From assembly GCA_028710525.1 (NCBI GenBank), contig JAQTTY010000001.1, positions 275,955 to 339,954 of the forward strand: 64,000 bases of DNA, given 5' to 3'. Origin of the DNA: Gallionella sp. (GTDB lineage: Bacteria > Pseudomonadota > Gammaproteobacteria > Burkholderiales > Gallionellaceae). The notes below the pieces were generated by a model. That model was not told the origin of the DNA and searched no databases. It worked only from the letters and a program-made list of their open reading frames with translations. Positions within the stretch are counted from its first letter, which is position 1. Each line of letters begins with the position of its first letter. A program made the translations under genes and the position numbers. Positions 32,632-41,298 of this stretch are shown here, piece after piece.

Positions 32632-35114
32632 TGATTTCTAAGCGCATCAACAGTCGCAAGGATGGCAAGTCGTCAGCAGTTGCTGCTTTGCGTTATGGGG
32701 AAGGGCTGGTTCCTGACCGCGAAACTGGTGAATTCCTAGATAAATCGCATCGCACCAGGTTGGGTAACTTTGGTTTAGTTGACGATGGCGTGTACGCCGA
32801 CCGCACCACAGAGGAAATGTCTGAACTGATTTCGTTGGCTGGGCTTGAGATGCAAGACGTGTGCGATCTCAACACCCGTGTAGGTGCAGACAAAAAGCTT
32901 GCGCACTTTGTTGTCTCTTTTAATCAGGATAGGCCAAGTGAAGCGGTGTTGCGTGACACAGAGGATTCCATGCTTGCAGCAATGAAGTTGGATAAGAACC
33001 ACTTCGCTACTTTTCTTCATAACGATAATGGCTATTGGCACCTCCACATTTTTTCGAGTCGGATTGAGAAGGAAAAGCCACATCGCGGCAATGCGCTGTG
33101 GCAAGACAAAACCATGCGCGACAAGGTTTGCCGAGAGGTTGAACTACGCCACAAATTGCATCGTGATAACGGTATGCATAAAGTCGATGAGCAGGGGCAG
33201 CTTGTTGAGATACCGCGCGACGAACGCAGGGCTATTCGAGATGCAAAGCCAGTCGGAATAAGTGACCGTGCCAAAACGACCGAGATATATTCCGGTGAAA
33301 AGTCATTCCAGACCTGGTGCAATGAAATCAGAATCGGCGACAGGCTCAAACACGCTAAGAATTGGCAAAATATGCACGTTGCCGCTGCGGCCTATGGCTG
33401 CGAGGTAAAACCCAAGGGGGCTGGCTTCATCATCTGCCCGATTGGGCAGCGGGGTGCTATCCAGTTATCCAAGGTAGGTCTTAAAAATCTACCTGCCAAA
33501 TTCGGTGCGTTTGAGGTTGCCAAGCTCGGTCATCATGCGCAGCTAGAAACCGCCTATACACCTTCATCTACTAATACCAAGGCAGCAAGCCATTACGACC
33601 AATGGCGCAAAGCCAAGGATGCATTCAAGCCCCACAAGACTGAGCAGATCAGTGTGCAGCGCGAATCACACAAGCAGATTCGCGCGACATTGCGCGCGCA
33701 ACATAAAGCTGAACTTGAAAATATCCGAGCTACTAAGAAAGGACAGGAGCGTTTTGCTGCTGTCTCGATTGCCAAAATGCAACATACCGTCGCACTGGCT
33801 GAACTAGCAGATCAGCTTAGACGTGAACGACAAATTTTGCGTAGGCAACTCGCCGGTGAGGGGCCAGGCAATACTTTCCGAGACTACTTAGTGAGGGAGG
33901 CGGCCAAGGGCGACAACATTGCGTTAGGCCTTGCACGTAAGTATGGCGTGGATGAAGTCACAGACGTTTTGCGCAAGCGCGAGGTCGAACAGCTCAAGAT
34001 TGTGGCAGTCATCACCGGCAGGGAGTATCGCCCAGCATTTCGTCTACATTTCACCCATCACATCGAGCGAAATGGATCTGTTGTATTCAGTCTTGGTTTT
34101 GGGCGGACGATTACCGACAGCGCGATTTCTAGGCAGCTACAGCTCAATTCTGCCGCAGCTAACAACCCCGAGGCCATTGCCACTGCGCTGAGTTTTGCGA
34201 CCACACGCTTCGGCAACACGCTCACTCTTACGGGCTCACAGGAGTTCCAACGACTCGCCGTGGAAACCGCAGTCCTTAAAGGGCTAGGAATCAAGTTCGC
34301 TGATCCAGCCTTGGAAGCATATCGAGAAAAGTTTGCAGCAGAGCAGCAACGTAAATCATCCATCCAACCACAGGAAAAACTCAATGCATCCCGTTATAGA
34401 AACAAGCACGCTCAACAAGTCCCACCTGCCAACCTCCGAGATCGCTTGCGCCACTTGTCCCCTGGCGACTTGGTACTCGACACCGAACGAGATGTCGGCG
34501 CACTGCGGTCGAATGTTTATGACCGTGTGGAACAGCAACAAGAAGGGAGCGATCACGGAATGCAGCGCACAGCAGGAAGCGTTGCAGGAAAAGGAGTTGG
34601 AAGAGCAGCAGACGAAGGTATATCTCCATCAGGAGCCTCGCGCGCAACTGTCTTCGACGATGACAACTTCGTTCGGTCTGGCCGTGCAAGAGGTGAGCCA
34701 ACCAGTCGTGGCCGATCAATCGCCGTTTCTGTAGTCGTTCCATCCAACCAACCTGCGCAGCAGGAGCAAGCGCAGCGCGCAGCCGCACCAGCGGCGGAGA
34801 TTCCAACTGAGCAGCTGCAAGTTGAAGTTGTGCCCAATCCACAATCGCTTACGGCAGCTGAGTGGATTGCCGCACACGGGAAGCGAGAAGTGCAACCACA
34901 CTATACCGGCGATACATCAGTTGAATATTCCGTTGCCTACATCGCGCACGATGGCGTGGTGATTAATCACGGCGCCGGAAACATGGCTACCTATCCATTA
35001 CCACCCAACACTGTTTTACATGTTGGACAGAAAATCATCATCGACAAATCAGGAGCAGTTTCCATCTCTCCTAGACGCACCGAAGTTGAGGGTGGAAAGG
35101 GCAGGGGAGATTAG
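32631..35114 (+). CDS. traI: TraI relaxase (MOBP, RP4-like) with LPD7 and KfrB domains
   Basis: DNA-nicking transesterase, 827 aa. The catalytic Tyr is at position 22 (AALRYGEG), the same number as in RP4 TraI. The metal site is the triad H130, H137, H139 (LHNDNGYWHLHI), and H92 (AHFVVSF) belongs to the upstream motif. A basic coiled region follows (about 340-420), then an LPD7-like domain (about 460-570, FTHHIERNGSVVFSLGFGRTI...LTLTGSQEFQRLAVE), a disordered linker and a KfrB-like domain near the end (about 765-815). It is overlapped by traJ. No primase domain is present, unlike RP4 TraI-TraC arrangements. Confidence 0.95.
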   Translation: MISKRINSRKDGKSSAVAALRYGEGLVPDRETGEFLDKSHRTRLGNFGLVDDGVYADRTTEEMSELISLAGLEMQDVCDLNTRVGADKKLAHFVVSFNQDRPSEAVLRDTEDSMLAAMKLDKNHFATFLHNDNGYWHLHIFSSRIEKEKPHRGNALWQDKTMRDKVCREVELRHKLHRDNGMHKVDEQGQLVEIPRDERRAIRDAKPVGISDRAKTTEIYSGEKSFQTWCNEIRIGDRLKHAKNWQNMHVAAAAYGCEVKPKGAGFIICPIGQRGAIQLSKVGLKNLPAKFGAFEVAKLGHHAQLETAYTPSSTNTKAASHYDQWRKAKDAFKPHKTEQISVQRESHKQIRATLRAQHKAELENIRATKKGQERFAAVSIAKMQHTVALAELADQLRRERQILRRQLAGEGPGNTFRDYLVREAAKGDNIALGLARKYGVDEVTDVLRKREVEQLKIVAVITGREYRPAFRLHFTHHIERNGSVVFSLGFGRTITDSAISRQLQLNSAAANNPEAIATALSFATTRFGNTLTLTGSQEFQRLAVETAVLKGLGIKFADPALEAYREKFAAEQQRKSSIQPQEKLNASRYRNKHAQQVPPANLRDRLRHLSPGDLVLDTERDVGALRSNVYDRVEQQQEGSDHGMQRTAGSVAGKGVGRAADEGISPSGASRATVFDDDNFVRSGRARGEPTSRGRSIAVSVVVPSNQPAQQEQAQRAAAPAAEIPTEQLQVEVVPNPQSLTAAEWIAAHGKREVQPHYTGDTSVEYSVAYIAHDGVVINHGAGNMATYPLPPNTVLHVGQKIIIDKSGAVSISPRRTEVEGGKGRGD

Positions 35115-35189
35115 TTTTCTACAACAATTTTGATTGTTATGAAATTTCTATGGTGTGCGTCAGGTGTTAATTTAAGGCATTGATTATAA

Positions 35190-35230
35190 AGGACATAAAT
35201 GACGCAAAACGTCACGCTGTCCTCTATAAT
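35190..35230 (+). promoter_or_regulatory. Nested dyad and TATAAT box upstream of the cargo genes
   Basis: AGGACA...TGACG-CAAAA-CGTCA...TGTCCT forms two nested inverted repeats centred near 35207. They are followed at once by CTATAAT (35225-35230) and, 36 bp later, the ATG at 35267. This looks like an operator-promoter. The track ORF start at 35180 lies before it and is unlikely. Confidence 0.5.
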
Positions 35231-35266
35231 AAAACCAGTAATCAAGACAAATATCGAGAGCTAAAA

Positions 35267-35554
35267 ATGAGTAAATTTTCCATCGGGCTTGTTACTGCAA
35301 CGCCGAATGCGCTTGTCATGCTGGCCGCGTGCTACACCTTGCCAGAGGATTTGCTAGATCGCCATGCAAGCGGCGACTGGGGCAATCTGGACGAGGAGGA
35401 TCGTCTGCGCAATGAGAAGGCCTTGCAGGATGGCTCTCGCATTTATTCTGCCTATGTTATGGATGAGGGCTGGAAGGTGTGTGTTATCACTGAAGCTGCT
35501 GACGATCATGGTGTGCGCAGCCACACAACAATTTTGTTGCCGGGGGAGTATTAA
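35267..35554 (+). CDS. Small conserved mobile-element protein of unknown function
   Basis: A 95-aa protein: MSKFSIGLVTATPNALVMLAACYTLPEDLLDRHASGDWGNLDEEDRLRNE, then RIYSAYVMDEGWKVCVITEAADDHGVRSHTTILLPGEY. Proteins of this shape are common on plasmids and islands and are sometimes loosely labelled as restriction-related. No catalytic motif is visible. The start at 35267 is chosen over the track start, since the preceding DNA holds a promoter-like region. It is the first gene of the cargo run. Confidence 0.7.
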   Translation: MSKFSIGLVTATPNALVMLAACYTLPEDLLDRHASGDWGNLDEEDRLRNEKALQDGSRIYSAYVMDEGWKVCVITEAADDHGVRSHTTILLPGEY

Positions 35555-35575
35555 GTCAGCAAATTGCAAACTACG

Positions 35576-35695
35576 ATGGCACAGGACACTCCAAAAAACC
35601 TAAGTCAGGTGCCGCGCTTGCGCCGTCATCACGCGTTGGACGATGCCAAGGCAAACCGATTAGCCTGGTTGGCTTGGAAGGATGCAAGCAAATGA
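35576..35695 (+). CDS. 39-aa ORF overlapping the first HAD gene
   Basis: A short ORF missing from the track: MAQDTPKNLSQVPRLRRHHALDDAKANRLAWLAWKDASK. It is basic with a predicted helix. Its stop overlaps the HAD start (ATGA), matching the ATGA overlaps of the next two junctions, so it may be a leader peptide or true first member of the operon. No clear ribosome site is seen, so the call is tentative. Confidence 0.4.
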   Translation: MAQDTPKNLSQVPRLRRHHALDDAKANRLAWLAWKDASK

Positions 35696-36147
35696 TTGTC
35701 TTCCTAGACTTTGATGGAGTGCTGCACCCAGAACTTCCAGACCGGGCAGATGATTTTGCTTGTCGCTCGCACTTCTGGCAGATATTGCGTGCCTGTCCAC
35801 ACGTGGACGTGGTTTTTTCAACCTCCTGGCGTGAACTGCATCCCGTTCATGAGTTGATCGACTTTGCGACACAAGGCGGCGGGGAAGATTTAGCGCATCG
35901 GTTTATGGGCTCGACACCTTGCATACCTCAAGAGCCGGTTGGATCACGCATCGAGCAGTACTACTGCCGAGAAAGCGAATGTCGCTTGTGGTTGGCCGAC
36001 AACGGACGAGAAGAGTCCTCATGGCTGGCTATTGATGATTTCTCTGCTTACTTTTCACCATCCTGCCCCTCGCTCTATGTGGTTGACCACACAACTGGAC
36101 TGACAGAATTGGATGCCGAAAGGTTGATTGAAAGGCTAAAAAAATGA
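35692..36147 (+). CDS. HAD-superfamily phosphatase-like protein (SAK type), first copy
   Basis: A 151-aa protein starting MIVFLDFDGVLHPELP. Asp6 and Asp8 are the HAD nucleophile and acid/base. STSWRE is motif II, and AIDD near residue 110 provides the metal-binding acids. It resembles the compact HAD domain found in multidomain RNA-repair proteins, which suggests removal of end phosphates from nucleic acid. It is followed with a 4-base overlap by a second HAD gene. The ATG at 35692 is preferred over the TTG 18 bases earlier. Confidence 0.78.
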   Translation: MIVFLDFDGVLHPELPDRADDFACRSHFWQILRACPHVDVVFSTSWRELHPVHELIDFATQGGGEDLAHRFMGSTPCIPQEPVGSRIEQYYCRESECRLWLADNGREESSWLAIDDFSAYFSPSCPSLYVVDHTTGLTELDAERLIERLKK

Positions 36148-36815
36148 TTCTCTTCCTAGATTTCGATGGCGTGCTACACCACGAAAATGTCACCGTGAAA
36201 CGTTGCCCACCGGCCGCGCGGCGTTACCTCAAAGCGCATGAGAGCCGCTTCCTGACGCGCGACGGTAAGCTGGTCAAGGGTAAGAATATGTTTGAGCATG
36301 CTGACAGGCTGGCAGCGGCTCTTGAGCCGTTCCCAGATGTACGGATTGTGATTTCATCGACATGGCGCGAGCATTTCCGTCCCGAGAAACTCTTGCAGTT
36401 TTTGCCCGCTACGCTTGCCGACCGCGTGATCGGACATACCCCACTTTGCGATAAGTTTGGTGGGGTGGGATCACGGCTGTTCGAGATATTGGCCTACCTT
36501 GAGGGAAATGGATTGGCTGGTGAGCCTTGGATCGCTTTGGATGACCAGGCACAGCTCTTTTGGGACGATACTGAAAATCCACCGGACAACCTGTTTATTC
36601 TGAAAGGCGAAGAGGCTTTTTCAGAAGCGGTGGCTTTGGTCTTCAGTGAGTTTCTGAATCAGCACAAACTCACTGACAAAACACATCACGAACAGCTTGT
36701 GGCTCCACACCTTGATACCGCCTACACCGCTGAGGATATTCAACGCGCTATTGCAGACGAGGAGCGTCTAGGAGCACGGAATGTGCCGAGCGACATTCTG
36801 AAATTGAGCCTATGA
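36144..36815 (+). CDS. HAD-superfamily phosphatase-like protein (SAK type), second copy
   Basis: A 223-aa paralog of the preceding protein: MILFLDFDGVLHHENV (Asp6, Asp8), VISSTWREHFRPEKL (motif II) and WIALDDQAQLFWDD (metal acids). It has an insertion after the first motif and an extra 60-residue C-terminal tail. Both neighbours overlap it by 4 bases. Two different HAD enzymes in one operon may act on different phosphate ends (3' and 5') or form a heterodimer. Substrate unknown. Confidence 0.78.
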   Translation: MILFLDFDGVLHHENVTVKRCPPAARRYLKAHESRFLTRDGKLVKGKNMFEHADRLAAALEPFPDVRIVISSTWREHFRPEKLLQFLPATLADRVIGHTPLCDKFGGVGSRLFEILAYLEGNGLAGEPWIALDDQAQLFWDDTENPPDNLFILKGEEAFSEAVALVFSEFLNQHKLTDKTHHEQLVAPHLDTAYTAEDIQRAIADEERLGARNVPSDILKLSL

Positions 36816-37561
36816 AACTGTACATACTGAGTGACATACACCTTGAGTTCTCAAACTTCGAGCCATTTGCAACCGATGCGGATGTGGTCGTGCTGGCTGG
36901 CGACATCGGCAAGAAATCCAACGGCATTATCTGGGCGCGAGAAAATTTTCCCGACAAGGAAATCATCTATGCTCCTGGCAACCATGAGTTCTATGGTGCT
37001 CAGCGTGAGGACACGCTAGTGTTGATGCGGATCGCTGCCGAGCAATGCAAAGTGCATCTACTCGATAACGATGAGGTTGTGATCAATGGCGTGCGATTTT
37101 TGGGAAGCACGCTATGGACAGACTTTTTGCTGTTCGGCGAGCACAAGAAAAACGAGGTCATGATGGACGGGCAGAATTGCCTGAATGATTTCCGTTTGAT
37201 TCACGAAGGGATCATGCTTTTCACGCCGATGCTTTCTACCCAGTTGCACGCGCAGTCACTGGCATGGTTGACGGAAAAACTTAACCAGCCGTTTGAAGGT
37301 AAGACAGTGGTGGTGACGCATCACTTGCCGTCAGCACTTTCTGTAGTAGAACGGTTCAAGGATACTGCGCTCTCGGCCTGCTTCGCATCCAACTTGGATC
37401 ATCTGTTTGGCAAGATGAACATTTGGATACACGGGCACACGCACGACAACTTGGAATATGTGGCGAACGGCACACGCGTCATCTGCAATCCACGCGGATA
37501 TGTGACTTATCGCGGTTCGGAAAACTTCGAGTTCAATCCAAAGTTGGTCGTCGAGGTATAA
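36812..37561 (+). CDS. Calcineurin-like metallophosphoesterase
   Basis: A 249-aa enzyme with a full dinuclear metal site: Asp8 and His10 (SDIHLEF), Asp31 (LAGDIG), Asn57-His58-Glu59 (PGNHEF), His in VVTHHLPSA, and GHTH near the end. Such enzymes cleave phosphomono- or diesters, including 2',3'-cyclic ends and small nucleotides. With two HAD phosphatases translated in the same overlapping operon, processing of RNA or DNA ends is a sensible inference. Confidence 0.85.
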   Translation: MKLYILSDIHLEFSNFEPFATDADVVVLAGDIGKKSNGIIWARENFPDKEIIYAPGNHEFYGAQREDTLVLMRIAAEQCKVHLLDNDEVVINGVRFLGSTLWTDFLLFGEHKKNEVMMDGQNCLNDFRLIHEGIMLFTPMLSTQLHAQSLAWLTEKLNQPFEGKTVVVTHHLPSALSVVERFKDTALSACFASNLDHLFGKMNIWIHGHTHDNLEYVANGTRVICNPRGYVTYRGSENFEFNPKLVVEV

Positions 37562-37779
37562 CGCAACGATGCAAAAAGCCGACAATTCCTTGCAACGTCT
37601 GGGCTCCAATTGCCCAGGGTCTTGCAAAGCGTCATCGGCTCAGGGCGAAATCTACGCTCAACATGCTGAACACGCAAGCAACACTGCAATGCAATGGCTG
37701 TGACGTGCTAGCGATGCAGGGTAGAATCTAGCGTCAGCCCTTTACCCTGCATTCTGTTGACCAATAAATTAGTTCCAGT

Positions 37780-38067
37780 ATGAACCGATCCGACCTCATA
37801 GTTCGCCTAGCCGAGCTACACCCTCAACTGCTTGCCAAAGATGCAGAGCTTGCCGTTAAAACTATCTTGGATGCGATGTCTGGCACGTTGGCGCGGGGAG
37901 GGCGTATTGAGATTCGCGGCTTTGGTAGTTTTGGGATTAACTACCGTCCACCTCGTCAGGGGCGTAATCCAAAAAATGGCGACCAAGTGAAAGTGCCAGC
38001 GAAGTATGTGCCGCATTTCAAAGCGGGTAAGGAGTTGCGTGAGCGAGTTTGCTCTGGAGACGAATAG
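37780..38067 (+). CDS. ihfB: Integration host factor beta-like protein (HU/IHF family)
   Basis: A 95-aa nucleoid protein: [90 protein letters not shown]. The [12 protein letters not shown] arm fits IHF-beta better than HU. Tyrosine integrases and relaxosomes often need IHF, so the element may bring its own subunit. It could also be a nucleoid silencer for the cargo. A TAGAAT box lies 53 bp upstream (37722-37727). Confidence 0.87.
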   Translation: MNRSDLIVRLAELHPQLLAKDAELAVKTILDAMSGTLARGGRIEIRGFGSFGINYRPPRQGRNPKNGDQVKVPAKYVPHFKAGKELRERVCSGDE

Positions 38068-38190
38068 TTTAGCTTTTAGTGAGTCGGTAACCGGCGTATC
38101 GATCAACACGAATACGGTTTCTAGAGTAGCAGTACGCGTTATATTTTCCTTACGTAGTAATATGCGCCAGTTATATATTCTGGTGGCGAT

Positions 38191-41040
38191 ATGACCCCTC
38201 AGCAGTTCATACAAAAATGGCAAGGCAATACGCTTAAAGAGCGTGCCAGTTACCAACTCCACTTCATTGATTTGTGTGCTTTAGTGGGTGTTTCGACACC
38301 AGAACCAGCAACAGCCGAAACATATTGTTTTGAACGCGGTGCAACACGTACTGGTGCAGGGCAGGGTTGGGCCGATGTATGGAAACAAGGCTATTTCGCT
38401 TTTGAATATAAAGCCACACGTCGCAATCTAGGCGAAGCACTTAAACAGTTGATGACCTACGCGCTAGCGCTGGACAATCCACCGTTGCTTGTCGTGTGCG
38501 ATACCAATATCATCGAAATCCACACACATTTCACCAACGCACCAAGTGAGGTTCATACCATCTCGCTGGAAGAAATCAGCGAACCGGCCAACCTCGATAA
38601 ACTGCGCTGGCTTTTTACCGACCCAGACAAGTTCCATCCCAAGCGCACCATCACCCAGATCACTGAGGAGGCGGCAGGTACATTTGCAGACCTTGCGCAG
38701 TCGTTGAATGTGAGAGGCCATGCCCCACAAGACGTTGCACATTTCCTAAACCAATGTTTGTTCTGTATGTTTGCAGAGGATGCGGAATTACTCCCTGGGA
38801 AATTATTTGAACGCTTGCTTGATAAGAGCCAGACCGATACCGACAAACTAACCACGCGTTTGGAATCCTTATTTTCCTCAATGCGTAAAGGCGGTGACTT
38901 TGGTGCTGATGACATCGCCTGGTTTAACGGTGGCTTGTTTGAGAAGGTCAAAGTGTTGCCGCTTGAACCGTCAGAAATCAAGATGCTGTTTCATGCGTCA
39001 ACGCTCGATTGGAGTGGTATTGAGCCGTCCATATTTGGAACGCTATTTGAACGCGGTCTCGACCCACAAAAACGATCACAGCTCGGTGCGCACTACACAG
39101 ATCAGCAATCAATCTTGCGCATTATTAATCCTGTCATTGTCGAACCTTTGACCAAGGAATGGGACGTTATTAAACTGAAACTCAGTGAGTTACATCCTAA
39201 GTTTGCTCTAATTGGAAAAAGGAAGGACGCTCCAAACGAAGCGATGAAGGAAGGATATAAACTATTTCTCGGTTATCTTGAACAAATCAGAAACTTCCGA
39301 GTGCTAGATCCTGCTTGTGGCAGCGGTAACTTTTTATATCTCGCTCTGCGTGCGCTGAAAGACCTCGAACACCGAGCCAACTTAGATGCCGAAGTTTTGG
39401 GATTACATCGAGAAATCAGTATTGAATGCTCACCAGCCAATGTGCTAGGCATTGAACTCAATAGCTATGCCGCAGAACTGGCGCGTGTGACTGTGTGGAT
39501 AGGTGAAATCCAGTGGATGCTCAAAAACGGCTATCCCATCCGCAAGAACCCCATTCTTCAACCACTAGACCATATCGAAAACCGCGATGCCGTGCTAAAT
39601 GCGAATGGCAGCGAAGCGCAGTGGCCTGCCGTGGATGCCATCATCGGTAACCCGCCATTTTTAGGTGATAAGAAAATGCGCGCAGAGTTAGGCAATGAAT
39701 ACACCGAAGCCCTGCGCAAATGCTACGCTGACCGCGTGCCAGGTGGTGCTGACTTGGTGGTGTATTGGTTCGAGAAAGCACGTGCACAAATCGAAGCGGG
39801 CAAGTGTCGTCGCTCGGGATTAGTTGCCACGCAATCCATCCGCAAAGGATCAAACCAGAAAGTGCTGGCACGTATTTGTAATACCACAAAAATATTCAAC
39901 GCCTGGAGTGATGAGGAATGGATTAACGAAGGCGCAGCGGTGCGTGTCTCACTGGTGTGTTTTGGCAATGTCGAACGCATGCAACTTGATGGACAAACCG
40001 TTGAAGCCATTCATGCCGACCTTACGGCGGGTAACAATCTGACACAAGCCAATGCGCTAGAAGAAAATGCGGGGGTGGCTTTTCAAGGCCCGGTTAAAGT
40101 CGGTTCATTTGATATTCCTGGTGAGATTGCGCGGCAATGGCTTAAGCAACCCAATCCGAACGGAAGACCAAATAGCGATGTGGTGAGGCCATGGGCGAAT
40201 GGTCAAGATGTAACCGGCCGTCCTTCCGATACTTGGATTATCGACTTCGGTGCTGACCGCACAGAGCAAGAAGCGGCACTATACGAGACACCGTTTGTGC
40301 AGGTATTGCGGGAGGTTAAGCCACAGCGTGATGCGCAGAACGATGCAGGTCGTAAAGCAAAATGGTGGTTACACGGTAGGACAGGGACTGATTTCCGCGC
40401 CGCAGTCGCGCCGCTCAAACGCTACATTGCAACGCCGCGCGTAGCTAAGCATCGGATGTTCGTTTGGTTGGATGTAAGCGTGTTGCCAGACAGCCGCCTT
40501 TACGCCATTGCTCGCGATGATGATGTTACCTTTGGCGTGCTCTCTTCACGAGTTCATGAGGTTTGGTCGCTGGCTAATGCGTCCATGCACGGAGTGGGAA
40601 ATGATCCAACTTACAACGCCAAATCGTGCTTCGAAACTTTCCCTTTTCCAGAATGGCTAATGCCAAACCTCACTCCAGCAGATTGCACTAATGCGGTAAC
40701 CACCGAGATTGCAACCGCAGCACAGGAGTTAAACAAACTGCGCGACAACTGGTTGAATCCTATCGAGTGGGTGGACTGGTTACGAACACCAGCAGAAGAA
40801 AAAGCTGACTATCCGTTGCGTCCTGTCCCTAAAATCGGGCATGAGGATGAACTTAAAAAACGCACGCTAACCAATCTATACAATGCCCGCCCAGCATGGT
40901 TGGATAACGCCCACAAGACTTTGGATGCGGCAGTCGCAAAAGCCTACAACTGGAACGACTACACCCCAGAAATGACCGACGAGGAAATTTTGCGGCGGTT
41001 GTTAGTGCTGAATCAAACAAGATTCATAAACATTGCTTAA
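38191..41040 (+). CDS. MmeI-like type IIL/IIG restriction-modification enzyme
   Basis: A single 949-aa polypeptide combining endonuclease and adenine methyltransferase. The N-terminal PD-(D/E)XK site reads Asp62-x9-Glu72-x-Lys74 (ADVWKQGYFAFEYK), the same spacing as known for MmeI. A helical linker follows (about 130-330). The methyltransferase has motif I LDPACGSGNF near residue 375 and motif IV IIGNPPFLG near 485. The C-terminal part is the target-recognition domain. Such enzymes methylate one strand of an asymmetric site and cut about 20 bp away. No separate R, M or S gene is nearby. Confidence 0.9.
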   Translation: MTPQQFIQKWQGNTLKERASYQLHFIDLCALVGVSTPEPATAETYCFERGATRTGAGQGWADVWKQGYFAFEYKATRRNLGEALKQLMTYALALDNPPLLVVCDTNIIEIHTHFTNAPSEVHTISLEEISEPANLDKLRWLFTDPDKFHPKRTITQITEEAAGTFADLAQSLNVRGHAPQDVAHFLNQCLFCMFAEDAELLPGKLFERLLDKSQTDTDKLTTRLESLFSSMRKGGDFGADDIAWFNGGLFEKVKVLPLEPSEIKMLFHASTLDWSGIEPSIFGTLFERGLDPQKRSQLGAHYTDQQSILRIINPVIVEPLTKEWDVIKLKLSELHPKFALIGKRKDAPNEAMKEGYKLFLGYLEQIRNFRVLDPACGSGNFLYLALRALKDLEHRANLDAEVLGLHREISIECSPANVLGIELNSYAAELARVTVWIGEIQWMLKNGYPIRKNPILQPLDHIENRDAVLNANGSEAQWPAVDAIIGNPPFLGDKKMRAELGNEYTEALRKCYADRVPGGADLVVYWFEKARAQIEAGKCRRSGLVATQSIRKGSNQKVLARICNTTKIFNAWSDEEWINEGAAVRVSLVCFGNVERMQLDGQTVEAIHADLTAGNNLTQANALEENAGVAFQGPVKVGSFDIPGEIARQWLKQPNPNGRPNSDVVRPWANGQDVTGRPSDTWIIDFGADRTEQEAALYETPFVQVLREVKPQRDAQNDAGRKAKWWLHGRTGTDFRAAVAPLKRYIATPRVAKHRMFVWLDVSVLPDSRLYAIARDDDVTFGVLSSRVHEVWSLANASMHGVGNDPTYNAKSCFETFPFPEWLMPNLTPADCTNAVTTEIATAAQELNKLRDNWLNPIEWVDWLRTPAEEKADYPLRPVPKIGHEDELKKRTLTNLYNARPAWLDNAHKTLDAAVAKAYNWNDYTPEMTDEEILRRLLVLNQTRFINIA

Positions 41041-41060
41041 CTACCATCTGACTGACTGCC

Positions 41061-41288
41061 ATGCGTAATCAAGTGAACAATGTAACGGATGTATTACAAA
41101 AGCTGACAACCTTCTTTGAAGCAAATCACTCCAATCGCCTAACCCTGTGTCGTCGTGCTGTCATTTATCGTTCAGATGACAAATGGCGGTTCGGCGTGCC
41201 TACCGCGAACACATCACCTTCATCGCCCTATTGGATGATACCGCACCACACTTTACAGTCATCGCTACTTTATCAGCGTACTGGGTGA
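41061..41288 (+). pseudogene. Possible gene remnant after the MmeI-like gene
   Basis: A 75-aa ORF whose first half (LTTFFEANHSNRLTLCRRAVIYRSDDKW) looks protein-like but whose second half does not. In the next frame, from ATG 41185, a natural-looking stretch runs to a stop before the next gene: MAVRRAYREHITFIALLDDTAPHFTVIATLSAYWVR. This suggests one broken coding region. No family was recognised. Confidence 0.25.
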
Positions 41289-41298
41289 GAGTTATTTC

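Noticed and set aside
34333-34734. 133-aa ORF within traI
   Set aside because: Shadow frame in the low-complexity linker of the relaxase.
37569-37703. 44-aa ORF between the metallophosphoesterase and IHF genes (MQKADNSLQRLGSNCPGS...)
   Set aside because: No ribosome site, irregular composition and no overlap with neighbours. The region fits a promoter leader better.
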